64,000 nucleotides of DNA. It comes from Paenibacillus dokdonensis (lineage in GTDB: Bacteria; Bacillota; Bacilli; Paenibacillales; Paenibacillaceae). Made by a program: the position numbers and the translations under genes. Of this stretch, positions 8,758-17,527 are shown in pieces. Location: contig NZ_STGQ01000001.1 in NCBI RefSeq assembly GCF_004916975.1, forward strand, positions 768,993 through 832,992. Direction: 5' to 3'. Positions within the stretch are counted from its first letter, which is position 1; every line of letters starts with the position of its first letter. The notes beneath the pieces are model-generated. The model made no database searches. It saw only the letters and a program-made list of their open reading frames with translations, and was not told the DNA's origin.

Positions 8758-9825
8758 ATGAGGAAAGCGCGTCGAAATCGCGGGGGTGGAGGCATTGTCG
8801 GCAAGCTGGTCGTTTTGCTAGCACTCGTTGTGATTGCGGTTGGGGTTAACTACTGGAAGCCATGGGCGATATACCAGCAGCAGGGTTTTTCGGGTCTGAT
8901 CGTATCAGTTGTTGAGGGGATCCAAGGTAATGGATTTACACCATCAGTGGTGGAGCAAACGGGGACTGCCACAGAGCAAAAACCGGTGGCCCATACGGCG
9001 GGCTCGTATCCGAAGAATGGAGCCTCGAAGGGGGATGTGAGAGAGCCGGAGAAACCGAAGTCTGTGAACCGAACCCCACAAAGTCAAGAACCGAATCAAG
9101 ACAATCAAGCCAAAAATCCGGACCCGTCAGATAAGGCAGAAACCAAGCTGGAAGGTCAAGGCACAAATGCTGTACAGACAACGTCATCTAGTTCAAATAA
9201 CAATGTGATTTCGAAATCGTTAGGAACGAAAGAAATGAATGACCGGATGCTGAATGTTCTCGGTCGCTTGCAAAACGTCGAAATCAGGCCGAATACTCAG
9301 TTTTCCATGAATCAGTGGCTAGAGCTCAATAAATTTGAAAAGAAGCTTGGAAAAGAGGGGGAGGACATCGCGTATACAGCGTCCCTGCTCTATGAAGCTG
9401 CTGTCAAAGCGGGCATGGAGGTTGGGGAAAGACATCTTCATATGCAGCTTCCTCCATATGCGGCGCCAGGGTTTGACGTATATATTGAGCCGGTCAATCA
9501 TGATTTGACTTTTTATAATTCTCTTGGATGTTCTATCTTGATCAGCGTGAAAAAGACCATTGATGGGATGCCGCAAATCACTTTCGAAGGACAGCCGGTT
9601 TCAGGTTGGAAGCAGCCTCAGATTAACGTGGAAACCAAGAAATACGCACCGAAAAACTTCGAGGTCACAGACGTAAATCTGGCGCCGAATGCCATATCGG
9701 TAAAAAGTACCGGCACCGAAGGTATGCTGATTGAGATTACCGATGGTATCCGCAACATTTCACGGGATTTCTATGCACCTCAGCCGGCCGTCGTTATGAA
9801 AGGTATAGTCAAAGTTTCGCAGTAG
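8758..9825 (+). CDS. Membrane protein with VanW-like domain, first gene of the pilus operon
   Basis: 355 residues. A basic, glycine-rich N-terminus is followed by one membrane helix (about residues 14-33). A Pro/Glu/Lys/Gln-rich linker runs from about 55 to 155. The folded region starts near 160 and resembles VanW domains: IRPNTQFSMN, then SLLYEAAVKAGMEVGERHLHM with the characteristic ERHxH, then a Y..PG.D block and a DLTFYN segment. The canonical GGGVCQVS motif is not present, so it is a divergent member. A C-terminal beta-rich tail follows. It lies 24 bases before pilB and has a strong ribosome site. Topology implies an extracellular VanW-like part, perhaps touching peptidoglycan. Function unknown. 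Confidence 0.7.
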   Translation: MRKARRNRGGGGIVGKLVVLLALVVIAVGVNYWKPWAIYQQQGFSGLIVSVVEGIQGNGFTPSVVEQTGTATEQKPVAHTAGSYPKNGASKGDVREPEKPKSVNRTPQSQEPNQDNQAKNPDPSDKAETKLEGQGTNAVQTTSSSSNNNVISKSLGTKEMNDRMLNVLGRLQNVEIRPNTQFSMNQWLELNKFEKKLGKEGEDIAYTASLLYEAAVKAGMEVGERHLHMQLPPYAAPGFDVYIEPVNHDLTFYNSLGCSILISVKKTIDGMPQITFEGQPVSGWKQPQINVETKKYAPKNFEVTDVNLAPNAISVKSTGTEGMLIEITDGIRNISRDFYAPQPAVVMKGIVKVSQ

Positions 9826-9849
9826 CCACTTGAAAGGAGAGAGACGCGA

Positions 9850-11571
9850 ATGCAATTGGGTGAACTTCTGATCATGAGTGGGGTCATTACGCAGGAGCAG
9901 CTCAACGAAGCAATTGCCAAGCAGAAGCTTAGCAAGAAGAAGCTTGGGGAGATTTTGTTGGAAACAGGCGCTTTAACGGAAAAGCAGCTCATCGAAGCGA
10001 TGGAATTCCAGCTTGGCATTCCTTCAATCAATCTGGCTGACACACAAATTGAGTACCAGGCGGTGCAGACCGTTTCGGAATCCATTGCTCGCAAGCATCA
10101 GCTGATTCCGATCAGTATTAGCGGAGGCAAGATCCGCATCGCGATCGTCGATCCGCTGAACTACGATGCGATCGAGGAAGTGAGACTATCATCAGGGTTG
10201 AACGTGCAGCCGTTGATCGGAATTAAATCCGAGATCAATGAAGCGATATCCAGGCATTACCGGATTGAAGACACGATGGAAGAGATGATCGAGGAATTCG
10301 AACTTCCGGAAGTCGTGAATGACGAAGAGGAAGCGAATAACCAGTCTTCTCCGATCGTGAAGCTCGTCAGTCAGATGATCCAGTCCGCCGTGCTCGTGAG
10401 AGCGAGCGACATTCACGTTGATCCGCAGGAGAAGCAGGTGGTGATCCGGTACCGCGTCGACGGTCATTTGCGGACCGAGAAATTGGTACCGAAACAAATG
10501 CAGGGCGTGTTAACGGCCCGGATTAAAATCGTTGCCAATCTGAACATCGCAGAACGTCGCCTGCCTCAGGACGGACGCATTCAGATGCAGGTGGATCGGC
10601 GCCGGATCGATATCCGGGTATCGACGCTGCCTACCGTACACGGAGAGAGCATCGTTCTGCGGATTTTGGACCAATCGGGCGGGGTCAGCCAAATCTCCAA
10701 TCTGGGCTTAAGCGAGCTGAACGAGCAGCGGTTTCGCCGGGTGATCGCAAAACCGAACGGCATTATCCTGATCAGCGGACCTACCGGCAGCGGTAAAACC
10801 TCGACCTTGTACTCCGCGCTCGGCAGTTTGAATCAGCCGGACGTCAAGATCGTCACGGTCGAAGATCCGGTCGAGTACCGGATGGACGGCATCACGCAGG
10901 TGCAGGTGAACAGTCAGATCGGGCTTACGTTCGCATCCGGGCTTCGTTCCATCCTGCGTCAGGATCCGAACATCGTTATGGTCGGGGAGATCCGGGACAT
11001 GGAAACGGCAGAAATCGCGGTTCGCGCCTCGTTGACCGGTCATATGGTGCTCAGTACGATCCATACTAACAGCGCCGCCAGCACCATCAGCCGTTTGATC
11101 GATATGAATATCGATCCGTACCTGATCGCTTCGTCGCTCGTCTGTGTCGTCGGTCAGCGACTCGTGAGGCGGGTGTGTGCCGAATGCGCGGAGAAAGTTG
11201 CGGCTCAGGAAAATGAATACCGGTTGTTCGAGGAGCATGGACTGCTTGCCGCCTTCGGTAAAAACAGCGGGCTTCAGAGCGCGGTTGGTGCCACATTCAC
11301 TTCTTCGTCTCAAAGTACCCTGTACCTTGTTAAGGGAAGAGGCTGCAGTACCTGCAATAAAACCGGTTATAAGGGTCGTATGGCCATTCACGAAGTGCTG
11401 GCCATCGACGAGCCGCTTCGGCGGCTGATCGTACAGAATCGGCCTATCGACGAAATACTGCAAAATGTCACCGAACGGGGTTACCGCACAATGCTCTATG
11501 ACGGACTCATCAAGGCTCAGCAGGGGATGACGACAATCGAAGAGGTGCTGAAGGCGGTTTCGGATGATTAA
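9850..11571 (+). CDS. pilB: Type IV pilus assembly ATPase PilB
   Basis: 573 residues, GspE/PilB secretion-ATPase family; powers pilus extension from the cytoplasmic face. The N-terminal MshEN-type domain spans about residues 1-150 (LGELLIMSGVITQEQLNEAI is the usual repeat). The catalytic core has Walker A ISGPTGSGKTS with K316, an Asp box and Walker B VGEIRDMETAE. The zinc-binding tetracysteine is C443-x2-C446 with C499-x2-C502. Length is normal. GAAAGGAGAG precedes the ATG. It is followed 17 bases later by pilC. Secure. Confidence 0.95.
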   Translation: MQLGELLIMSGVITQEQLNEAIAKQKLSKKKLGEILLETGALTEKQLIEAMEFQLGIPSINLADTQIEYQAVQTVSESIARKHQLIPISISGGKIRIAIVDPLNYDAIEEVRLSSGLNVQPLIGIKSEINEAISRHYRIEDTMEEMIEEFELPEVVNDEEEANNQSSPIVKLVSQMIQSAVLVRASDIHVDPQEKQVVIRYRVDGHLRTEKLVPKQMQGVLTARIKIVANLNIAERRLPQDGRIQMQVDRRRIDIRVSTLPTVHGESIVLRILDQSGGVSQISNLGLSELNEQRFRRVIAKPNGIILISGPTGSGKTSTLYSALGSLNQPDVKIVTVEDPVEYRMDGITQVQVNSQIGLTFASGLRSILRQDPNIVMVGEIRDMETAEIAVRASLTGHMVLSTIHTNSAASTISRLIDMNIDPYLIASSLVCVVGQRLVRRVCAECAEKVAAQENEYRLFEEHGLLAAFGKNSGLQSAVGATFTSSSQSTLYLVKGRGCSTCNKTGYKGRMAIHEVLAIDEPLRRLIVQNRPIDEILQNVTERGYRTMLYDGLIKAQQGMTTIEEVLKAVSDD

Positions 11572-11588
11572 CAGGGAGGAAAGAAAGC

Positions 11589-12800
11589 ATGCCTAGTTTT
11601 TATTATGAGGCTGCGGACAGCCAAGGGAAGAAGATCAAGGGCTTTTATGCGGCGAGCAGCAAGCAGGCCGCGATCAATGAGCTGAAAGGCAAGGGCTTTA
11701 CGCTGCGCAGTATCGTGGAGAAGAAGCAGACTGCCCTCTCCACTGAAATCTCCATCGGACGCGCGGTGAAGCTGCAGGAATTCGTCATTTTCTGCCGCCA
11801 GTTCGCCACGCTGATCCGTTCCGGCATCCAGGTGGACCAGGCACTGTCGATTATGGAGGATCAGACGACGGATAAGAAGCTGAAGGCTGCGATCATCGAC
11901 GTGCATGACCAGATCCGCAACGGACATTCCTTATCCAAGGCGCTGGCGGAGCATCCGAAGATCTTCCCGGACATGTTCACGAACATGGTCAATTCCGGCG
12001 AGAGCGGCGGACATCTGGACGACGTGCTGGACCGAATGGCGGATCATTACGAGAAGGAAAACAAGACAATCCAGAAGATCAAATCGGCGATGACGTATCC
12101 GATCATTCTGATCTTCGTCGCGATTGGCGTTGTGATCTTCCTCTTGATGAGCGTAGTTCCAACCTTCGCATCGATGTTCGCCGAGATGGGAGAAGAGCTT
12201 CCGCTTATCACGCGAGCGGTTATGAGCGCATCGGACATCATCCTGCATTATTGGTGGGCGGTGCTAATTGTAGTTGTTGGAATCATTGTAGGTATCCGGT
12301 TTTACTTGTCCACGGACGAGGGCAGGTATCAATACGATAAGTTCAAGTTTCAAATTCCGGTCTTCGGTCCGGTATTCAAAAAGGCTGCCATTGCCCGGCT
12401 TACCCGCACGATGTCCTCGCTCTATACGAGCGGTGTGGCCGTACTCCAAACGCTTGACATTACGTCGAGAGTCGTGGGTAACAAGGTTATCAGTAAAGTG
12501 CTGCTGGATTCCAAGCAAAGTCTACAGGAAGGAAAGTTGCTGTCTGAGCCGTTCGCGAAGAGCGGTATGTTTCCACCTATGGTGATTCAGATGGTCATCG
12601 TAGGGGAAGAAACGGGACAACTCGACAGCATGATGGGCAAGGTCGCGGATTTTTTTGAGAGCGATGTCGATCAGAGTGTGGACAGGCTCAAGGCAATCGT
12701 CGAGCCGATGATGCTGTTGTTGGTAGCCTGTTTGGTCGGTATTATCGTAGCGGCTATTATGAGCCCGATGTTCAAGATGTATGACAATTTTCTTAAGTAA
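11589..12800 (+). CDS. pilC: Type IV pilus inner-membrane platform protein PilC
   Basis: 403 residues, GspF/PilC family. Two T2SSF repeats lie at about residues 68-192 and 270-393, with the conserved FCRQFATLIRSGI and GEESGQL-like (here GEETGQL) motifs and three long membrane helices. It recruits PilB/PilT and links the motor to the pilin base. AGGGAGG precedes the ATG. Sits between pilB and the pilin genes. Secure. Confidence 0.95.
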   Translation: MPSFYYEAADSQGKKIKGFYAASSKQAAINELKGKGFTLRSIVEKKQTALSTEISIGRAVKLQEFVIFCRQFATLIRSGIQVDQALSIMEDQTTDKKLKAAIIDVHDQIRNGHSLSKALAEHPKIFPDMFTNMVNSGESGGHLDDVLDRMADHYEKENKTIQKIKSAMTYPIILIFVAIGVVIFLLMSVVPTFASMFAEMGEELPLITRAVMSASDIILHYWWAVLIVVVGIIVGIRFYLSTDEGRYQYDKFKFQIPVFGPVFKKAAIARLTRTMSSLYTSGVAVLQTLDITSRVVGNKVISKVLLDSKQSLQEGKLLSEPFAKSGMFPPMVIQMVIVGEETGQLDSMMGKVADFFESDVDQSVDRLKAIVEPMMLLLVACLVGIIVAAIMSPMFKMYDNFLK

Positions 12801-12951
12801 CAAGAGGTGGCAGCAAGCTAAGCCGGATGGCTTGGATAGCATGAAAGGGGGTGAAGCGTTATTGCAGATAACACTTCCCAGCGTCCTTAAGAAAGTGAAT
12901 GGATACTTAACTTTTAACCAAAATGAACTTATTTGAGAGGGGTATTATCAA

Positions 12952-13425
12952 ATGGAAGCTGTCATGACAAGAAAAAGTGTACTTGGAAAAAATGTTTTGC
13001 GAAACGAGAAAGGTTTGACCCTGCTGGAGCTGTTGGCGGTTATCGTCATCCTCGGCATTATTGCTGCGATCGCGATTCCATCGATCGGGGGGATTATCAA
13101 GAATTCTAAGGATAAGGCTCATTATGCAAATGCTCAGTTGATAATCGATTCTACTAGATTATATACAACAAATACATCACCAATGAAAACTGAAACAGTT
13201 CCAATTTCAGACCTTGTAAGCCAAGGTTATCTGGATGTTAAACCAACAGATCCAGATTCTAAAGCTCAATATGATGATGCCACATCAGTCTCGGTTAACT
13301 ACGACGATGCCACTGGAAAGTATGATTACACAATAACTTTAGTTAGTTCAAGTGCAAAGACATTAGGGACTTGGAAAGAAGATGACTTAAAGTCCGGGAA
13401 AGCAGCCGCTATAAACCGTAAATAG
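12952..13425 (+). CDS. Type IV major-type prepilin, copy 1
   Basis: 157 residues with a class III signal: a basic leader ending in EKG, then LTLLELLAVIVILGIIAAIA with glutamate at mature position +5. Prepilin peptidase should cut after the glycine and N-methylate the new N-terminus. The helix is followed by IPSIGGIIKNSKDKAHYANA, a short PilA/ComGC-like form. The globular half is small and lacks cysteines. The ATG at 12952 follows AGAGGGG with a 9-base gap. The second half of the gene is more AT-rich than the surrounding pil genes. It is paralogous to the next gene. Probably a major pilin, judged from position and size. Confidence 0.9.
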   Translation: MEAVMTRKSVLGKNVLRNEKGLTLLELLAVIVILGIIAAIAIPSIGGIIKNSKDKAHYANAQLIIDSTRLYTTNTSPMKTETVPISDLVSQGYLDVKPTDPDSKAQYDDATSVSVNYDDATGKYDYTITLVSSSAKTLGTWKEDDLKSGKAAAINRK

Positions 13426-13473
13426 ACAAGAATAGTAGGTTTTTAGTTTTTTGAAATATGGTTTAGGTAGTGT

Positions 13474-13510
13474 TCTCCCCTTAATGAGACTAGAGACCAG
13501 TAAGGGGAGA
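13474..13510 (+). other. RNA hairpin between the two pilin genes
   Basis: TCTCCCCTTA (13474-13483) and TAAGGGGAGA (13501-13510) form a perfect 10-bp stem with a 17-base loop. No T run follows, so it is not a standard terminator. It could act as a processing or mRNA-stability element that separates expression of the two pilins. Confidence 0.6.
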
Positions 13511-13562
13511 CGGATTATATTTGGCTGTCCATGTTTTCCAAGAGGGGGTATCTATCTAGAAA

Positions 13563-14018
13563 GTGGAACATACGATGATCAGATTATATGCCCTGAAAAA
13601 CCAGAAAGGTCTAACTCTACTCGAACTTCTAGCGGTCATCGTCGTCTTAGGCATAATCGCAGCCATAGCCATTCCATCCATTGGAGGCATCATCAAGCAC
13701 ACCAAAGAAAAGTCACATTATGCTAACGCCCAGGCTATTATTGATGCTGCAAGATTGAGAGTATCTGCTGAAAATCCAGAGCAAAGCATGGAATACTTTC
13801 TTGATGCAGACTTAGTACAGAAAGGGTATCTTGACCCACCCATTGACCCGGAAGACAAAAGCCAAACCTATGATAAAGATGCTACATCCGTAGAAATCAC
13901 CTATAAATCGAACCACACTTACAAATATACAATTAATCTGGTGAGAGCTGGGAAAGGTTCAATCGGTGTATGGACTGAGGAAGCTCTAAAAAGTGGCAAA
14001 GCAAAAGTATTGGAATAA
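13563..14018 (+). CDS. Type IV major-type prepilin, copy 2
   Basis: About 151 residues. The mature N-terminus LTLLELLAVIVVLGIIAAIA and the following IPSIGGIIKHTKEKSHYANA are nearly identical to copy 1, and the C-terminal halves are clearly related (DxDATSVxxxY, GxWxExxLKSGKA). This points to a local duplication. The start is either GTG at 13563 or ATG at 13575; GAGGGGG at 13542-13548 is far from both, so translation may be weak. Function as second pilin or alternative major pilin is inferred. Confidence 0.88.
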   Translation: MEHTMIRLYALKNQKGLTLLELLAVIVVLGIIAAIAIPSIGGIIKHTKEKSHYANAQAIIDAARLRVSAENPEQSMEYFLDADLVQKGYLDPPIDPEDKSQTYDKDATSVEITYKSNHTYKYTINLVRAGKGSIGVWTEEALKSGKAKVLE

Positions 14019-14066
14019 CCTAACATTTTTTACCCTAAAGCATTTTACCTCAAAGGAGTAAGGCCT

Positions 14067-15050
14067 ATGTTTCAATTCAAACGGGGGCGCGAAAGCTACG
14101 GGCTTCAGGTGACGGATACGCAAATTCGATTCGTTGAGGTGAATCATTCCTCCAAATCGATTAATCTGGCGTATCATTTCGCTTTTCCGCTTCAGAACGG
14201 AGCGGTCCGCAACGGCAGAATCATGAATGAAGAAGCCGTCGTCAAGGCGCTGGAAGCCATTGCCCAGGAAAGCGGCGCAGGGGGAGCGGACATCCATTTG
14301 TCGGTTCCATCCTCCAGCGTCGTGATGCGCAGAGCGACATATCCTGCGGTGAATGAAAGAGAACTCCGCAACATGATCGATATCGATTTGAACGGCAGCA
14401 ACAGTCTGCCTTTTAAGGATCCGGTGTTCGACTTTGTTCGCCTGGAGACGATCGAAGCGAGCGATACAGAAAAATCCAAAGGAGTTAAGAAACAGGTCGA
14501 AGTCCTGATCTTCGCGACGCCTTCGGAGGTTATCTCGAGTTATGTCGAAGCGATGCAGAAGGCCGGTCTCGAGCCTGCTTCGGTGGATATCGCCCCGCTT
14601 GCCGCTTACCGGCTGCTGGTAAAGTACCACAAATTAACGGGCATCCGTTTGCCGGAAAGATTCATGTTCGTCAATATGGAGGCGGATCAGGTGGAGTTCA
14701 GCATGTTCGAGAATGGGCTGCCTGTTTTCCTGCGTTCGATGCCGCTTATGAATAGCAGTTACATGTTAGGGTCCGACCAAGATCGGATGACGTCGTACGG
14801 ACGCAACTTGACTACGGAATTGGAACGCATGATGCAGTATTTCAAAAATAAAGCGTCGGCAAACCAGGAGGATTTGCAGGAGCTATTCTTGATGGGAGAG
14901 GAATCGTTCATCAATGGCGTTCCTTCCATGCTGGCGGACGTGTTTCAGGGACCCATTCAAGCCATCCCGCTGGATGAGCTGCTGCAAGAAGGACAGATGA
15001 ATTATCAATCGTTTGCCGTACCGATCGGCTTGGCGTTGAAAGGTGCCTGA
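14067..15050 (+). CDS. pilM: Type IV pilus assembly protein PilM
   Basis: 327 residues, actin/FtsA-like ATPase fold of the PilM family. The N-terminal phosphate-binding region begins YGLQVTDTQIRFVEV. The region LEPASVDIAPLAAYRLL is characteristic. PilM sits on the cytoplasmic side and binds the N-terminal tail of PilN. AAAGGAG lies before the ATG. The stop overlaps the start region of the next gene, as is usual in pilMNO. Confidence 0.88.
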   Translation: MFQFKRGRESYGLQVTDTQIRFVEVNHSSKSINLAYHFAFPLQNGAVRNGRIMNEEAVVKALEAIAQESGAGGADIHLSVPSSSVVMRRATYPAVNERELRNMIDIDLNGSNSLPFKDPVFDFVRLETIEASDTEKSKGVKKQVEVLIFATPSEVISSYVEAMQKAGLEPASVDIAPLAAYRLLVKYHKLTGIRLPERFMFVNMEADQVEFSMFENGLPVFLRSMPLMNSSYMLGSDQDRMTSYGRNLTTELERMMQYFKNKASANQEDLQELFLMGEESFINGVPSMLADVFQGPIQAIPLDELLQEGQMNYQSFAVPIGLALKGA

Positions 15051-15054
15051 TAGA

Positions 15055-15699
15055 ATGAAAGCGCAATTTGAGCCGTTTTCCATTGAAATTGACTTATTGC
15101 AAATTACTAATACGAAACCAGCCGGACGGAAAATCAGAACGCCGATGATCGCGGCAGGTGGGGTAATCCTGCTCATGTGCATTATTGTGGGCTGGATATG
15201 GATCGGCACGAATAGCAAACTCGTGGGTGCGAAACAGGATCTCGCGCAGGTGCAGTCGCAAATTAGCCAAATGGAGGCAGAGCTTCAGAAATCACAGTTC
15301 ACCGGCAGTCTTCCACAGCTGCTTAAACTGCCCGGAGATGCTCGTTCCATGAAGCCGCAGACGACGGTCCTGCTCAAACAGTTTGGACATCTGCTGCCTG
15401 AGTATGCAAATACGGTGGTGTTGGAGTTGGGAAGTGACAATACCCTTAAATATACAGCATTATTCGCAACCATTGAGGATATTGTGACCTTCACGCAGTC
15501 CGTCGAAGCTTCGCTGAACTTTACGATCAAGAAGATGGATACGATTAACAGCGTGATGTCGAACCAAAACGGCAAGGAGAATAGCGCAGCGGTCGACATG
15601 CTCTGGAGCAAGCAGGTCAGCTTCGAGATCGCCTATAAAGAAACAGCCCCAGAAAACAAGGAAGCCACAGAAGCAGCCAAAGGAGAGACGTCGTCATGA
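15055..15699 (+). CDS. pilN: Type IV pilus assembly protein PilN
   Basis: 214 residues from the ATG at 15055, chosen because AAAGGTG (15039-15045) is 9 bases upstream; an in-frame GTG at 15043 overlaps that site. The cytoplasmic tail carries the short PilM-binding segment (EIDLLQITN, a variant of the INLLP motif). One membrane helix lies at about 33-52, then a coiled coil and a small alpha/beta domain. Partner of PilM and PilO in the alignment complex. The stop overlaps the pilO start (ATGA). Confidence 0.82.
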   Translation: MKAQFEPFSIEIDLLQITNTKPAGRKIRTPMIAAGGVILLMCIIVGWIWIGTNSKLVGAKQDLAQVQSQISQMEAELQKSQFTGSLPQLLKLPGDARSMKPQTTVLLKQFGHLLPEYANTVVLELGSDNTLKYTALFATIEDIVTFTQSVEASLNFTIKKMDTINSVMSNQNGKENSAAVDMLWSKQVSFEIAYKETAPENKEATEAAKGETSS

Positions 15700-16400
15700 A
15701 AAGCCTGATGAACTATAAAATCATGCTCTTCAGCCTGCTTGTAGGCATCCTGCTTATGGTTCTGATTTATGTCACTATCATCTCTCCCAAAAGGCAGGAA
15801 CTGGCTTCAACCCGCCAGCAGCTGGCTTCACAGCAGCAGGTGCTCGAAGAATTGCAAAACCGGGCCAACATTTCGGAACGAATGAAGGATGAGGATAAAA
15901 TCCGCATCCAGAATGTCCGCCGCCAAGTGCCTGAAAAGCCGTATACGGAGGCTCTGCTGGGTGATCTGCGTCGTCTAGAAGTCGTAAGTAATATTCAGTT
16001 CAAGCAGTATCAGATCGAGGTAGACACGAAACAATCCGCGGCGGCTGCAGCTCCGACAGAAGGTAGCGAAACAACCGCAGGACAGGAAGGACAGGGGAAT
16101 GCGGCATCCGCTGCAAGTCGCCTGTTAGTCCCGATACGGATCACAACTGCTTTTAGTGGAAAGTACAGCCAAATCAATACGATGTTGCAGGAAATGGAAA
16201 GTCTGGACCGGATCGTCGCGATCGACAAAATGCAGTTGAATTCCAAGCAAAATCCGGGCCTGACGATGAGCCCCCAAGCTCAAATCGAAGGCACGGTCAC
16301 GTTCCTGGCCTATTACGCACCATCGCTTCAGGGTCTGGTCAAGACAGACATGAACGTCGATTACAAGCCGGTCCCGAACCGGAACAATCCGTATGAGTAA
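15696..16400 (+). CDS. pilO: Type IV pilus assembly protein PilO
   Basis: 234 residues. A short cytoplasmic N-terminus, a membrane helix at about 7-28, a coiled coil (STRQQLASQQQVLEELQ) and a ferredoxin-like periplasm-type domain that here faces the wall space. An Ala/Glu/Gly-rich insert (about 110-140) interrupts the domain. Forms heterodimers with PilN. The start codon overlaps the pilN stop by four bases, indicating translational coupling. Confidence 0.82.
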   Translation: MKSLMNYKIMLFSLLVGILLMVLIYVTIISPKRQELASTRQQLASQQQVLEELQNRANISERMKDEDKIRIQNVRRQVPEKPYTEALLGDLRRLEVVSNIQFKQYQIEVDTKQSAAAAAPTEGSETTAGQEGQGNAASAASRLLVPIRITTAFSGKYSQINTMLQEMESLDRIVAIDKMQLNSKQNPGLTMSPQAQIEGTVTFLAYYAPSLQGLVKTDMNVDYKPVPNRNNPYE

Positions 16401-16411
16401 GGAGACAGAGT

Positions 16412-17494
16412 ATGGGAGGCGAATTGTTAGCCCAGGCAGCATCGCCGAGGACGAATATGTCCATTCGCGAGCTGCTGCAAATTGCATTTGAAGCGAAAGC
16501 GTCAGATTTGCATCTAAGCACCGGCGACGAGCCGAAAATGCGACTGAACGGAATTCTGCTTAAGGTGAACGAGACGGTGCTGCGGCCTGAAGACACGATT
16601 CGGATGGCGAAGGAGATATTGACCGAGGATCAGTGGAACCGGTTGATGAAGCTCGGCGAGGTAGATTTGTCATATGAGATTAAGGGCGTTGCCAGGTACC
16701 GGGTGAATGTGTTCCGCCAGCGGCGTGTTGTCAATATGGCGTTCCGCGTACTCTCTAGCCGGATTCCTTCACTGGAATCGTTAAATTTACCGGATATTGT
16801 GCGTCAGTTTGCGGCCAAAAAGCAGGGACTGCTCCTCGTTACGGGTCCGACAGGTAGCGGCAAATCGACTACGCTCGCAGGCATCATCAACTACATTAAC
16901 GAGACGCAGAGCAAGCATATCATTACGCTGGAGGATCCGATCGAGTACATTCACACCAGCAAGCAATGCCTTGTCGTGCAGCGCGAAATCGGGATGGACA
17001 CGCTCTCTTTCTCGAACGGCCTGCGCGCGGCGCTGCGTCAGGACCCGGATGTGGTTCTGGTGGGTGAGATGCGGGACTTGGAGACGATTCAGACGGCCAT
17101 TACGGCCGCAGAGACGGGTCACCTGGTCTTGGGAACGCTGCATACGCCGGATGCGCCGCAGACGGTCGACCGGATCATTGACGTGTTTCCAACGGACCAG
17201 CAACGTCAAATCCGGGTACAATTGGCGTCCGTACTCATCGGCGTCATGTCGCAGCGGCTCATCCCGACGATGGACGGCAGCGGCCGCGTCATGGCACTCG
17301 AGCTGATGATCAACACGCCGGCGGTGTCTAACTTAATCCGGCAAGAGAAGATTTACCAGATCAAATCCGTTATTCAAACAAACCGACAGTTGGGCATGCA
17401 GACGATGTATTCCAGTCTGAAGGAGCTCATTGGAGCTGGGTTAATTAGCCCTGATTCGATTAAGGAATACGAGATGCACGCTGACGAGGATTAA
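16412..17494 (+). CDS. pilT: Type IV pilus retraction ATPase PilT
   Basis: 360 residues. N-terminal PAS-like domain with ASDLHLSTGDEPKMRLNG, Walker A VTGPTGSGKST with K151, Walker B VGEMRDLETIQ, a LGTLHT histidine box and a C-terminal AIRNLIRE-like motif (AVSNLIRQEKIYQIKS) needed for retraction. It is the depolymerisation motor, so these pili should be retractable and could support twitching or DNA uptake. It lies after pilO, not next to pilB. AAGGAGAC precedes the ATG. Confidence 0.95.
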   Translation: MGGELLAQAASPRTNMSIRELLQIAFEAKASDLHLSTGDEPKMRLNGILLKVNETVLRPEDTIRMAKEILTEDQWNRLMKLGEVDLSYEIKGVARYRVNVFRQRRVVNMAFRVLSSRIPSLESLNLPDIVRQFAAKKQGLLLVTGPTGSGKSTTLAGIINYINETQSKHIITLEDPIEYIHTSKQCLVVQREIGMDTLSFSNGLRAALRQDPDVVLVGEMRDLETIQTAITAAETGHLVLGTLHTPDAPQTVDRIIDVFPTDQQRQIRVQLASVLIGVMSQRLIPTMDGSGRVMALELMINTPAVSNLIRQEKIYQIKSVIQTNRQLGMQTMYSSLKELIGAGLISPDSIKEYEMHADED

Positions 17495-17527
17495 TTAATC
17501 AATACAAGGGAAGTGGAGGGAGAAGCT

